Both the position numbers and the translations under genes were made by a program. A stretch of 64,000 nt of DNA from Sva-07 sp963829585. Lineage in GTDB: Bacteria > Actinomycetota > Acidimicrobiia > Acidimicrobiales > Ilumatobacteraceae. The notes beneath the pieces are model-generated. The model saw nothing but the letters and a program-made list of their open reading frames with translations, did not search any database and had not been told where the DNA came from. How positions within the stretch are numbered: the first letter of the stretch is position 1; each line of letters begins with the position of its first letter. Positions 16,605 through 26,658 of this stretch are shown piece after piece. The stretch lies in the NCBI GenBank assembly GCA_963829585.1, contig CAWHJD010000001.1, forward strand, positions 124,001 to 188,000, written 5' to 3'.

Positions 16605-19045
16605 TCAAGCGTCGTCCCGTCGACCGGTGAGCGCGGCGACGAGGTCACCCGTCGTGAACGGCTTGGACAACAGCGTGGAGTCCGGGGGGACGAGTTCGTC
16701 CAGTTGTGCGCGTGAGGCGCCCGAGATGTAGACGGCGACGAGATCGGGATGGCGACGCAGGAACCGCACGACCACTTCGTGCCCGCTGCGGTCGGGGAGC
16801 TGCACGTCGCAGAGCAGCACGTCGACGTGTTCGTCGATGCGGTCGAGCGCTGCGGCTGCACTGCCGGCCTGCGTGGTGCGGTACCCCAGGCGGGTCATCT
16901 CCTCGACGAGCACCTGTCGGAGATCGTCGTCGTCGTCGACGATCAACACCGCCGAGCCGGCACCGGTGGCGGGCCGGCTCGGCGCCCCGGCGATGGCCGG
17001 TTCGGACGGCGCGAGGGGGAGCCAGACGTGGAATGTCGAGCCCTGTCCCGGGGTGCTCTCGGCGATGATCGCCCCGCCACACTGCGCGATGGTGCCGTAC
17101 GTCGTGGCCAGCCCGAGCCCGGTACCGCGCCCGGGCAGTTTCGTGGTGAAGTACGGATCGAAGACGTGCGCCAGGTCCCGGGGCTCGATGCCGACGCCGG
17201 TGTCGGCAACCGACATCACCAGATACCGACCGGACTCCAGTCTCGACGGGACTCGAGTGTCGACTCCGGCGCCGGGGTCGATCGTGTCGATGCTCGTCGT
17301 GATCGTCAGGGTGCCGCCGCCGGGCATCGCGTCGCGGGCATTGATCGCCAGGTTGGTCAGCGCCTGTTCGAATCGGGCGGGGTCGGTGATCACCGTGGTG
17401 CGTTCGGGCGTCAGGTCGAGGCCGATGACGACGGCGTCACCGAAGAGATCGTCCAGGATGTCGGTCACTCGTTGGATCTCGCCGTTGATGTCGACCGCGA
17501 CCGGATCGGAAACACCGCGACTGCTGAACGACAGCAGATCGGCGATCAGTCGCTGCGTGTGGTCGATCGTCGCGACGGCCGCCGCGAGATCCGCCCGGCT
17601 GTCGTCGTCGAGCTCACGTCCGCTGAGCCGGTCGATCCGCAGACGCAGCGTGGTGAGGGTGTTGTTGAAGTCGTGCGCGACGCCCGACGTGAGACGACCG
17701 ATCGAGTCGAGCCGGTCCGCTTGCGCGAGCCGTGATTCCACCAAGCGTTGGTCGGTGATGTCGATCCCCGCGCCGATGATCGCGAATGCGCCATCGGCGG
17801 TGGTCAGCGTCGAGATAGGTCCACGAGATCCGACGACGATCACCGCCGGCCGTCAACCAGGGACTCTCGATACTGCCCGATCCGAGAGAGCTGTCGGACC
17901 GCAACATCTCCGCGACGAGGTCCAGTACGCGGTCGCGTTCGTCGACGGGAACGAGCGTGTCGACGAGCCGCTTGCCGATGACGTCGGACGCCGAGAACCC
18001 GGTGACGGCCTCACAGGTCTTGTTGAACCGCAGGATCCTCCCTGCGGAATCGATCACGACGACCAGAGCACCGGCAGCGTCGAGCAGTGCCTCGGTGAAA
18101 TCCCGGCTCGACGCGAGTTCCGTCATCGCCGTTCGCTCGGCGGTGACGTCGACGATCGTCGACACGAAGCCGGTGACCTCACCCCATTCGCGAAACGGCG
18201 CGATGCTGTGGTCGACCCACAGTTCCGTGCCGAGACGCTGGACGACACGGTGTCGCAAGTTGCTCACCTTGCCGTCACGGGCCGACTGGATCGCCGTCTT
18301 CGACCGCACGCCGGTCCTCCCGATGGATCATTGCCAGCCACGACTTCTGATCGGTGTCGTCGCGGTGAAGGTCCAAGACGTCGGATCCGAACCGGTTGAC
18401 GAACAGGATCTCGCCGTCGGTGTCACACAGCACGATCCCGACCTGGGCGGAGTCGAACATCGCTCGCAGGCGTTCGTGACTGGCTCGCAAGCCCTCCGTC
18501 ACCAGGTCGTGGCGACGATCACGCAGGAGCCACATCACCTCGGATTCGCCGTCGGCACCGGGCGGGCCATGCGTCGCTCGCAGGCTGGCGGGGATCGTCT
18601 CGTGGTCGCGCACGGCGAGATTCGTCGTGAGGTGACCACCTGCTTCGGCACGACGGATGCGACTCAGTTGGTTGTAGAACACGCCCCGATCCGCGGCCTC
18701 GATGAAGGTGACCATGGGTTTGCCGATGACCTGACCGCGGGGCTTTCCGAACAGCTCGCATGCGGCGAGATTGGATTCTCGGATGATGCCGTTCGAATCG
18801 GTGATCAGGTAGCCATCGGCGACCGTCTCGAACAGGTCGCGGTAGCGCTGTGTCTGCTCGTCGAGGGCGCCGCGGCTGGCAACGAGTTCGGCGTTCTGCG
18901 AGTGCAGCTCCTCGATCACGACCGCCAGCTCTTCCAGGGCTTCGGAGGCCAACTCGCGAGCATCGTCGCCGAGGTCGGTGCGTTCGATCAAGGTGCTGAG
19001 GCGGAGACGGAGTTCGTCGATCTCGTCGCGCCCTGAGGTGGTCAT
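16605..19045 (-). CDS. multi-PAS hybrid histidine kinase (two frameshifts)
   Basis: Joined over two single-base insertions, the protein has about 810 residues. Order: a coiled-coil N-terminus, PAS (FETVADGYLITDSNGI), PAS with PAC (DSAQVGIVLCDTDGEILFVN), PAS (LLDAAGALVVVIDSAGRILRFN), a histidine box (GVAHDFNNTLTTL), an ATPase domain (NLAINARDAMPGGG, DTGVGI, FTTK, GRGTGLGL) and a C-terminal receiver (LIVDDDDD, LLCDVQLPD, SKPF). Frame breaks lie near 18305 and 17818. The AHDFNN box and fused receiver are typical of NtrB-like hybrid kinases. Start ATG 19045 overlaps the preceding PAS-protein stop by 4 bp. Candidate partner of the regulator at 15837. Confidence 0.85.
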
Positions 19046-19506
19046 GCCGACTCACCGGGGTCCGAGCCCTCCGAGATCGGCTCCATCAGCACCATCACGA
19101 CGGGATCGCTCTGCGGTGGTCGACCGATCCGGCTGACGTCGACACGACACGAGAACCCACGACCGCGGCGCTCGCGCGCGTCCAGCGTCACGCTCGCGGC
19201 GTCGACCACGGCGTCGTCGAATCTCGCGGCATGCAGCAGTGGGCTGACATCACCGACCGGCAAACCGATGTTGAGCGCCGGGAACGACCGGCCGATCACG
19301 TCGTCGGTGCGCAGTCCGAACAAGTCCTCTTGCGCAGCGTTCCAGACGAAGTTCACCAACTCGGCGTGGCTCAACGACAACGTGGCGTCGGTATTCACCA
19401 GCACGTGGGACCCGGGCGGTGCGACACACACCGTTCCCGCCGCCACCACCACCAGCTCGAACCTGTCCACCCCGCAAGTCTCGCCCGTTCGGGGGGTCGG
19501 CGCCAC
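19042..19506 (-). CDS. PAS-like domain protein
   Basis: A 154-residue protein. The core LVNFVWNAAQEDLFGLRTDDVIGRSFPALNIGLPVGDVSPLL resembles the PAS domain found in CheR/CheB-associated sensors, where LNIGLPV is frequent. No kinase part is present. Its ATGA overlap with the downstream hybrid kinase implies coupled translation, so it may be an input or accessory subunit of that kinase. The first 15 residues may not be translated because a GTG start (VDRFELVVV) is also available. Confidence 0.65.
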   Translation of the reverse strand: MAPTPRTGETCGVDRFELVVVAAGTVCVAPPGSHVLVNTDATLSLSHAELVNFVWNAAQEDLFGLRTDDVIGRSFPALNIGLPVGDVSPLLHAARFDDAVVDAASVTLDARERRGRGFSCRVDVSRIGRPPQSDPVVMVLMEPISEGSDPGESA

Positions 19507-19536
19507 GACCGGGGCGTGTGCGCAGGCGTCCGACAG

Positions 19537-19884
19537 TCAGGTCTGCAGCAGCGACATTCCACAACCGCCGTCGTCGACGACGTAGTCGTGTGCATCCCAG
19601 TCGTTGATCCAGCGGTCACCGTCGACGAGGAACCGGTATCGCCAGGACCGTCCCGCTTCGAGGCGGATCCTCATGTGGAAGCTCCCGTCGTCGCGAGGGT
19701 CCATGGGCATCGGAACCCACGCCCCGAATTCCGCGACGAGATCGACGTACACGCCACCGACTTCCGGCGGAACGACGAAGTCGACGGTCACCATTTCCGC
19801 CACACGGGCCGACACCGGGCCGTCGTATCGTGCCAGATCGTCCTCGACCGCCCAGGTGTCCGGCCGGGTCAGCTCCAACGTCAC
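19537..19884 (-). CDS. free-standing CBM48-like glycogen-binding protein
   Basis: A 115-residue protein made almost wholly of one immunoglobulin-like early-set domain: VTVDFVVPPEVGGVYVDLVAEFGAW, FHMRIRLEAGRSWRYRFLVDGDRW and NDWDAHDYVVDDGG. This pattern is the AMPK-beta/isoamylase N-terminal glycogen-binding module. No catalytic domain is attached. The GTG start at 19884 overlaps the STAS-protein stop by 4 bp (GTGA). Such free modules may tether partner proteins to alpha-glucans, which fits the glycosidases encoded nearby. Confidence 0.8.
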   Translation of the reverse strand: MTLELTRPDTWAVEDDLARYDGPVSARVAEMVTVDFVVPPEVGGVYVDLVAEFGAWVPMPMDPRDDGSFHMRIRLEAGRSWRYRFLVDGDRWINDWDAHDYVVDDGGCGMSLLQT

Positions 19885-20324
19885 GACGCCACCGCTGTCG
19901 CCGCTGTCGCCGAGGTCTGCGCCACGCCTGCACCCAGCGTCACGGCCATCGCGCGGTGGAGCAACGCCCGGTGGAGTTCTGCCGGGGCATCGGTCAACTC
20001 CAACGAGCCGCCGTTGGACTGCAGCCGGTCGTGGACGAGGGCGAACAACTCGGCCACCGCGGGGTCCATCGAGGCAACCTGGCTGCAGTCGACATGGAGA
20101 CTTCCGGGCCCGCCGGCAACCAGCCGGTCGAGTCGCGACGCGACGGCGTCGCACGATGCTGCGTCGAAATCGCCGATGGCTGCGACGTCGATGCGGTCCC
20201 CGCCGACGACCTTCAGCCGCAGTTCCGCCGTGCGTACCCCAGCCGACGAGCGGGGCTCGGACGCGAGATCAGCGCCTGATCGGCCAATCGGGCGTCGCTC
20301 AGTCGGTGGCGCAGCGTGTCCCAT
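19881..20324 (-). CDS. STAS-domain protein
   Basis: The 147-residue product has a 40-residue disordered start, then a STAS fold: RIDVAAIGDFDAASCDAVASRLDRLV, SLHVDCSQVASMDPAVAELFALVHDRLQSNGGSLEL. The motif with the usual phosphorylated Ser (here CSQVASMDPA) fits an anti-sigma-factor antagonist. Start ATG 20324 is preceded by AAAGGAA at good distance; an upstream ATG (20357) is less likely. It heads the operon STAS, CBM48, PAS, hybrid kinase, and a proposed regulator box lies 102 bp upstream. Confidence 0.8.
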   Translation of the reverse strand: MGHAAPPTERRPIGRSGADLASEPRSSAGVRTAELRLKVVGGDRIDVAAIGDFDAASCDAVASRLDRLVAGGPGSLHVDCSQVASMDPAVAELFALVHDRLQSNGGSLELTDAPAELHRALLHRAMAVTLGAGVAQTSATAATAVAS

Positions 20325-20425
20325 GATGAGTTCCTTTCGGTCGGTCGCGGTGCTCATCGACGGGCTCGCCGAGTTGTCGCCTGCCGAGAATGCTCCACGT
20401 CCATGGCAGCCAAACCCCCGGCAAC

Positions 20426-20442
20426 ATCAACAGCAGGTCAAC
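20426..20442 (+). promoter_or_regulatory. direct repeat ATCAAC-N5-GTCAAC, proposed regulator box 2
   Basis: Two half-sites 11 bp apart in the 207-bp divergent region, 90 bp before the glycosidase start (20532) and 102 bp before the STAS start (20324). The flank ACATCAAC is shared with boxes 1 and 4. Confidence 0.55.
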
Positions 20443-20531
20443 ATCACTGCGGAACAGCGCTGACAGCGTGCGAGTCGCGTGCAACACCGGCCGGTCTACG
20501 GCAGCATGGACGACATGGCAGGAGGCCGGTC

Positions 20532-22730
20532 GTGACGTCGCCGTGGGCGTTCAGCGGCGAGAGCGCCGGCATCGGCGTCGCTGACAACGTGACGTTGGTG
20601 GACGGCGCCACCTTCATGGTGTCGGGACGCAACGGCGACGTGGATGCTCGTGGCGCGCAGGGCCTGTTCGTGCTCGACACCAGGGTCTTGTCATCGTGGG
20701 CGGTGCGTGTCGCCGACCGACTGGTCGAACCGCTGTCGGTGACGCAGAACGGCCCGTTCTCGGCGACATTCGTCGGGCGGGTCCACGTCGGCGACGCGGT
20801 CGACGCGCCCGTCGTGGTCATCCAGCGGCGGTGGGTCGGACGAGGGATGCGCGAGGATCTCGAGGTCCGCAACTACGCCGACGTTGCGCTCGTGCTGGAG
20901 GTCGAACTCACCGTCGGAGCCGACTTCCAGTCGCTGTTCGACGTCAAGGCCGGTCATCTCGTGCCGGCGCCTGTCGGCATGCACACGCCGACCCCGGGTG
21001 GCGTGAGGATCGACTCCGCGGTTGACGACGCGCTGCGGTCGCCGGTGCATGCCACCCTCGTCGAGTCGGCAGTGCCACCCGACGCGTGCGTCGATCACGA
21101 CCAGGCGGACGGCGCGTGCCTTCGCTGGACCGTGCACATCGAGCCGGGCGCCGTCTGGCACACCTGTCTGCAGCTGATCGTCTGCACGTCCGACCGGGAG
21201 ATCGAGCCGAGCCATCGGTGTGGGTCCGTCATCGAAGAAGCAGTCCCGGTTCGCCGGCTCCGCCTCTGGCGTGAATCGACCGCACAGATCGAGACGGATC
21301 ACCGCGATCTCGCCCGAGCGGTCGACCGATCGATCGAAGACCTCGGATCACTGCGCATCTTCGATCCCGACCACACCGACCGGGTGGTGGTGGCCGCCGG
21401 GGCTCCCTGGTTCATGACGTTGTTCGGTCGGGATTCGCTGCTGACCAGTTGGATGGCACTCCTCGTCGATCACGAGCTCGCCCTCGGCGTGCTCGCCGAA
21501 CTGGCCGAGAACCAGGGCACCGAGTTCGATCAGCGCAGCGAGGAACAGCCCGGTCGGATCATGCACGAAGTGCGCTTCGACCGTCTCAGTGCCGCGTTGC
21601 TCGGCGACGGCGGCATCTACTACGGGACCGCCGACGCCACACCGCTGTTCGTGATGTTGGTCGCCGAACTCGCCCGGTGGCGCGGCCCGACGGCGGAGAT
21701 CTCGGCGATGATGCCCGCAGTGGATCGTGCCCTCGACTGGATCGAGCGGTTCGGTGATCGAGATGGGGACGGTTTCGTCGAGTACCTCCGAAGCGACCCG
21801 AACGGCTTGGAACACCAGGGATGGAAGGACTCGTGGGATGGCGTCCGCCATCGTGACGGCACCATCGCCGTCCCGCCGGTGGCGCTGTGCGAGGTGCAGG
21901 GCTACGTCCATGCCGCCTACCGCGGCCGCGCCGCGCTGGCGCGCGCGTTCGGCGAACCGGACTCGGTCGCCTCGGAGTTCGACGAACGCGCGGAACTCCT
22001 CCGGCAGCGCTTCGACGAGAAGTTCTGGCTCGCGGATCTCGGCTGGTACGCGATCGGGCTCGATCGCGACAAACGACCCATCGCCTCCTTGACGTCCAAC
22101 ATCGGCCACCTGTTGTGGAGCGGAATCGTGCCCGACGAACACGCTCGCGCGATCGCCGACCTCCTCACGTCGGCGCCGATGTTCAGTGGCTGGGGCCTGC
22201 GCACGTTGTCGGCCGACGCTGCCGGCTACAACCCGTTGTCGTACCACTGCGGCTCGGTCTGGCCCCACGACACCGCTCTGGCAATTGCCGGGCTCTCCCG
22301 CTACGGATGCGACGAGGCAGCCCATCAGCTCGCCTTGGCGCTGATCGGCGCCTCGGCCCACCTCGACGGGCGCCTTCCCGAGCTGTTCGGTGGATTCGAC
22401 CGCGCCGACCTCCCCGCACCCGTGCCCTATCCGGCGTCATGCATCCCCCAGGCGTGGTCAGCGGCGTCGTCGCTGTTGATCGTGCGGGCACTCCTCGGCC
22501 TCGAACCCGACCTGCTCACCGGAAGCGTCAGGTTGCGACCTCGCCTGCCGACCGGCATCGACACGCTCGGGGTCCGCAACATCCCGCTCGGGCAACACCG
22601 CTTGGGCATCCGCGTGCGCGGCGACCGGGTCGACGTCGACCTCGACGGTGCCCGCATCGAAACGCTCGGCCCCGACGACACGTTCGGCCGCGCCGCCGGC
22701 GGCGCTCCGATCTCCGTGACCGTCGCGTGA
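20532..22730 (+). CDS. amylo-alpha-1,6-glucosidase / glycogen-debranching-type glycosidase
   Basis: The 732-residue protein has the bacterial GDE N-terminal domain (TFMVSGRNGDVDARGAQGLFVLDTRVLSSW, near residue 25) and an (alpha/alpha)6 catalytic barrel containing GAPWFMTLFGRDSLLTSW, GIYYGTADATPLFVML, DGDGFVEYLR, KDSWDG and WPHDTALAIAGL. The family hydrolyses alpha-1,6 branches of glycogen or related oligoglucosides. No signal peptide is visible, so it acts in the cytoplasm. GTG 20532 is chosen because AGGAGG at 20520-20525 is 6 nt upstream. It is divergent from the STAS-CBM48-kinase operon and precedes the GH65 gene by 109 bp. Confidence 0.88.
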   Translation: MTSPWAFSGESAGIGVADNVTLVDGATFMVSGRNGDVDARGAQGLFVLDTRVLSSWAVRVADRLVEPLSVTQNGPFSATFVGRVHVGDAVDAPVVVIQRRWVGRGMREDLEVRNYADVALVLEVELTVGADFQSLFDVKAGHLVPAPVGMHTPTPGGVRIDSAVDDALRSPVHATLVESAVPPDACVDHDQADGACLRWTVHIEPGAVWHTCLQLIVCTSDREIEPSHRCGSVIEEAVPVRRLRLWRESTAQIETDHRDLARAVDRSIEDLGSLRIFDPDHTDRVVVAAGAPWFMTLFGRDSLLTSWMALLVDHELALGVLAELAENQGTEFDQRSEEQPGRIMHEVRFDRLSAALLGDGGIYYGTADATPLFVMLVAELARWRGPTAEISAMMPAVDRALDWIERFGDRDGDGFVEYLRSDPNGLEHQGWKDSWDGVRHRDGTIAVPPVALCEVQGYVHAAYRGRAALARAFGEPDSVASEFDERAELLRQRFDEKFWLADLGWYAIGLDRDKRPIASLTSNIGHLLWSGIVPDEHARAIADLLTSAPMFSGWGLRTLSADAAGYNPLSYHCGSVWPHDTALAIAGLSRYGCDEAAHQLALALIGASAHLDGRLPELFGGFDRADLPAPVPYPASCIPQAWSAASSLLIVRALLGLEPDLLTGSVRLRPRLPTGIDTLGVRNIPLGQHRLGIRVRGDRVDVDLDGARIETLGPDDTFGRAAGGAPISVTVA

Positions 22731-22794
22731 TCGTCGCCTGATCCCCGTCACGGTTGCCGACTCGTGGCGCCCGCTCGACCCGGGCTTCGTGGAG

Positions 22795-22811
22795 ATCAAC
22801 GCTCGGTCAAC
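22795..22811 (+). promoter_or_regulatory. direct repeat ATCAAC-N5-GTCAAC, proposed regulator box 3
   Basis: Two perfect half-sites 11 bp apart, ending 28 bp before the GH65 start codon at 22840. Confidence 0.55.
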
Positions 22812-22839
22812 TTCTCCGCGGCGGCGACGCGTGAGAGGC

Positions 22840-25000
22840 ATGATCGACAGCGTGCGACGTCAATCGACGGCTCCGGACCCGATCGACCGATGGCGGGTCA
22901 GGGCTGACCCGGTCGTCGCCGATCGGCGTCGGGCGTGGGAAGCCATGATGACGCTGAGCGACGGCTCGTTCGGGACTCGTGGGCTCGGCCAGGCCTGCGG
23001 GTCACCGTCGTGGCCCGGTGTCGTCGCAGCAGGCGTGTACGACGACTCGCCGAACCCGGCACTGCTCACCGGGCCGATCTGGGCGACGACCGACCTCGAG
23101 CCCGACGACGGATGGGTCGAGACCGCCGAACTCGACCTGCACCATGCGCTCCTCACGTGCGTGTACACGCATCGAGACTCCGGCGCCGTCGTCAACTGCA
23201 CGAAATTCGCGTCCGCTGCCCGTCGCGGGGTCGTGGCGCTACGCGTCGAAGGCCCGACCGCGGCGATCGAGGAGTCGCCCGCACTGGTGCCGCCTCCCGC
23301 TCCTTCACCCGACGCGCACGTGACCACCCACACCGACGACGAACCGAGCGCCGGACCCGGCGCCGCCGAATCCTGCGCTGTCAGTGAGCTGAGCGTGGCG
23401 GGCTCGGCGAGCGTCATCGGCGCCGCAGGCTGTCAACGGACCATCGACGCCGACGGCCACCGGTGCCTGACCCGACTCGCCGCGTACCGAGCCGGCTCGA
23501 GCGCCACGGTCGTCATGACCGCGGCACGCACGGCACTGGAGGCTGCAGCAAGCCTCGGATTCGATCGCCTGCTGAGCGAGCACAGCACACGTTGGCACCG
23601 GCGATGGGAGCTGGCGCGAACGGACATCAGCGACGATGCGGAGCTGGACACCGCAGTGAAACTCGCCGAGTACCACCTGCTGGCCTGCGCCAACGGTGAC
23701 GATGACGAGGCCGCAATCGGGGCTCGCGGACTCACCGGGCCGTCCTACAACGGCCATGTCTTCTGGGACACCGAGGTCTTCGTCGTGCCCGCGCTCGCTG
23801 CGATGGCACCGCAAGCGGCGCGCGCCGCTCTCGCGTACCGGTGGCACCGCCTCGACGCAGCGCGCGAGCAGGCGCTCCGCAACGGTCGATCAGGTGCCAG
23901 GTTTCCATGGGAGTCGGCCGCCGACGGTCGCGATGTCACACCCGCGAGGCGACCAACCTGCACGGCGACGTCGTGCCCATCCTCACCGGCGACCTCGAAG
24001 AACACATCGTCGCCGACGTCGCCTGGGCGGTCGTGCGTTACTTCGACTGGACCGGTGACCACCGGTTCATGCGGTCCATGGGTGCGACGCTGCTCGCCGA
24101 GACGGCGCGCTACTGGGCATCGCGCATCGAGATCGACGCCGACGGCTCGGGTCACCTGCGAAACGTCATCGGACCCGACGAGTACCACGAATGTGTCGAC
24201 GACAACGCGTTCACCAATGCAATGGCCAGGTACAACCTGCACGTCGCCTCCGAGCACTGCGCGGACATCGGGGTGGCGACCACCACCGAACGGCAGCGCT
24301 GGCGGGACCTGGCCGAACGGATCGTCGACGGGTTCGATCCCGACTCCGGTGTGTACGAGCAGTTCGACGGATTCGACCACCTCGCACCGACCCTGGTCAG
24401 CAGCGTCGGCCGACCGCCGCTGAACGCGGATGTCGTGCTCGGCCACGACGCCATACGAGCGAGCCAGATCATCAAGCAACCCGACGTCCTCATGCTCCAC
24501 CACATGATTCCCGACGACGTCGCCCCGTGCACGCTGGAACCGAACCTCGACCGGTACCTCCCGCGCACCGCGCACGGCAGTTCGTTGTCGCCGGCGATCT
24601 GCGCCGGGCTGCTCGCGGAGCCGGCCGGACCGACGAGGCCACCGAGATGTTCCGACTGGCCGCACTGCTGGATCTCGATCCCGTCAGCGGCGCGACCACG
24701 ATGGGAGGTGTCCATCTCGCCGCCATGGGTGGCGTCTGGCAGGCACTGACCCACGGCTTCCTCGGGATCCGCCTGACCCGATCCGGCCTGACGCTCGATC
24801 CCCGACTCCCCACCCGCTGGGGAGCAGTCAGCCACCGCGTCAGGCATCGGGGAACGCCGATCACGATCCACGTCGAGGGCGACACGATGCGCTTGACTGC
24901 CGCCGACGACGTCCACGTCGGCCTCCGCGAAGGCCACGACTCCGCGACCGGACGATCCCACGAATTCCGCAGAACCGCCGCCGGATGGGAGCGACGATGA
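22840..25000 (+). CDS. glycoside hydrolase family 65 protein (two frameshifts)
   Basis: Joined across two missing bases the protein has about 720 residues and the GH65 layout: N-terminal beta-sandwich (AWEAMMTLSDGSFGTRG), then the (alpha/alpha)6 barrel with FWDTEVFVVPAL, GARFPWESA, GPDEYHECVDDNAFTNAMARYNL and KQPDVLMLHHM, and a C-terminal jelly roll. The Glu in GPDEYHE is the family's general acid. Frame breaks lie near 23942 (a C run; restores TPREATNLHGD) and near 24605 (restores AGRTDEATEMF). Members are maltose, trehalose or kojibiose phosphorylases and related hydrolases; the substrate cannot be fixed here. ATG 22840 has GAGAGG just upstream. Confidence 0.8.
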
Positions 25001-25759
25001 CCCGCGTCCTGGCCATGGTGGACGATTCACCCCAGGCGCCCGACGTCCTGGCCACAGCCACCACACTCGCTCGCCTGCTGCACTGCGATCTCGATGCGGT
25101 CAACGTCGTCCTCGAACAGGTCGACGAGACGCTGAGCGAGCGCCCGGTGTCCGCGGAACGACTGCGACGACACCGTGCGCATCATGCTGGGTGTTCCCGA
25201 AGACGTGCTCCCGGAGGAACTCGAGAAATCCGATGTGCTCGTCGGAGTCCTCGGCACGCGGACGCTTCGATCCCATCCCGAGCTGCTCGGCCACATCGCG
25301 GGCGCACTCGTCACCGCCACGTCGACGCCACTGGTCCTCGTCCCACCCGGCACCCGACCCCTGGTGGCCGAGCATCCGGTGTTCCTCGTGCCGCTCGACG
25401 GTGACCCACGGACTTCGGACTCCGTCGGCACCCTCACCGCGCTGCTGAGCGCCGATGGAGGCGAACACATCACCCTGCACGTGTTCGACAGCACCACCGT
25501 GCCGATGTTCGCCCCGTCACGTCACGGCTCTCAGATCATCGCGGACGAGTTCGCGGCGCTCCACGCCTCCGGCACGTCATGGCGCGCCGAGGCCCGGATC
25601 GGGACCCCTGCCCAACACATCTTGGAGGTCGCGCGCCAACACGACGTCGACGCCATCGTGCTGGCCTGGAGTCAGAACCTCGAGCCCGGACGAGCCGAGA
25701 CGCTCCGCCGCGTGATCGGCGAGACCGACGTCCCCGTCATCCTGTCGCCCTGCCGATGA
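24997..25759 (+). CDS. universal stress protein, tandem UspA domains (frameshifted)
   Basis: The start MTRVLAMVDDSPQAPDVLATATTLARLL gives the first strand and helix of a UspA fold. After one extra base near 25165 the frame continues VRIMLGVPEDVLPEELEKSDVLVGVLGTRT and GALVTATSTPLVLVPPGTRP, then a second domain (FLVPLDGDPRTSDSVGTLTALL ... HDVDAIVLAWSQ ... PVILSPCR). The total is about 253 residues, as in two-domain USPs. The ATG overlaps the GH65 stop by 4 bp (ATGA) and follows GGGAG, so it is in one operon with the glycosidase. USPs bind ATP or AMP and act in stress survival. Confidence 0.78.
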
Positions 25760-25784
25760 ACGACCCCGCCCCGGATGCCGACGG

Positions 25785-26105
25785 CTACGGCCACCACGAC
25801 GCGTGTTCACCATCGCAGGCGGCACGCGCGGCCACGAGTTCAGCGGTCAGGTCCTCTCGGAGCTGGCGGATCGCCTCATCGATCTCGTGAACGGCACCGA
25901 ACAGCCGGTTCGCCGCCCGAGTGTCGGTCTGGGCTGTCGCCATCCCGGTCAGCGCCAACGTGACGGAGAAGAGCCGATTGATCGAGGGGCCCAGAATCTG
26001 TGCGACGTGATCGACGACGACGGGGTCGGTGTCGAACACGGCGGCGAACAGCAGCGGTTGCTCGTCGCTCGAGGTTGCGGAGTCGGTGCGAACGACGTCG
26101 GACAT
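25785..26105 (-). CDS. hypothetical helical protein
   Basis: The 106-residue product starts MSDVVRTDSATSSDEQ and has a hydrophobic helical core (PLLFAAVFDTDPVVVDHVAQILGPSINRLFSVTLALTG), then an amphipathic helix (RLFGAVHEIDEAIRQLREDLTAELVAARA). The GTG at 26132 is an alternative start. It is convergent with the stress-protein gene, and a proposed regulator box (26150-26166) lies 45 bp upstream. I recognise no family. Confidence 0.5.
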   Translation of the reverse strand: MSDVVRTDSATSSDEQPLLFAAVFDTDPVVVDHVAQILGPSINRLFSVTLALTGMATAQTDTRAANRLFGAVHEIDEAIRQLREDLTAELVAARAACDGEHASWWP

Positions 26106-26149
26106 CGCCCAACCTTGACCTGCGAACGTCACACCAGCATGTGCGTGAC

Positions 26150-26166
26150 ATCAACAGGCGATCAAC
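26150..26166 (+). promoter_or_regulatory. direct repeat ATCAAC-N5-ATCAAC, proposed regulator box 4
   Basis: Two perfect half-sites 11 bp apart, located upstream of the minus-strand gene 25785-26105 and overlapping the stop of the 2TM gene. Confidence 0.45.
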
Positions 26167-26452
26167 GACCTCGCCGCAGTTCCTCTTCGATGTCCGCCGG
26201 TGTCACGGGGCGGCGGTAGAACACGTTCCACGCATCCAACACCAACAACATGCCCCAGCCGGCGAGGACCCACGCGGGCCAGAAGTACCCCATTCCGGAT
26301 GCGGCCCACAAGCCGATCAAGAACGTGTTGATCACGACGTACGCAACGAGGTCGGCGCGGAACTTGCGCTTGCTCTCCACCCGCTTGCGAGCTTGCTCGT
26401 ACTCCTCCGAGAACTGCACGTCTTGTTGCTTGCGATCGGCCAAGTCAGACAT
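26162..26452 (-). CDS. 2TM domain protein
   Basis: A 96-residue protein with a charged N-terminal helix (FSEEYEQARKRVESKRKFRADLVAYVVINTFLIGLWA), two adjacent membrane helices, the typical WPAWVLAGWGMLLVLDAWNVF, and a short acidic/basic tail (IEEELRRGR). This is the small 2TM family often found with sensor kinases or as a stand-alone membrane protein of unknown role. GGAGG directly upstream supports ATG 26452. Confidence 0.75.
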   Translation of the reverse strand: MSDLADRKQQDVQFSEEYEQARKRVESKRKFRADLVAYVVINTFLIGLWAASGMGYFWPAWVLAGWGMLLVLDAWNVFYRRPVTPADIEEELRRGR

Positions 26453-26658
26453 GACTCCTCCTTTCGACAGCGGCAACGCGGTTCAGGGCGTTGCCTTCAC
26501 CCTCATCGATACAACCGCTCGCGCTGCGGTGTCCAGGGTCGATCGTCACCAGGTCCGCGAAGTTCGACGGGAACACACCTCGAATCGCTTCGGATCCCAG
26601 CCGAACGGGATCGACGAGCATTCTGCAAGAGTGGAGACTCAACCGGAGGAGGCTCGAT

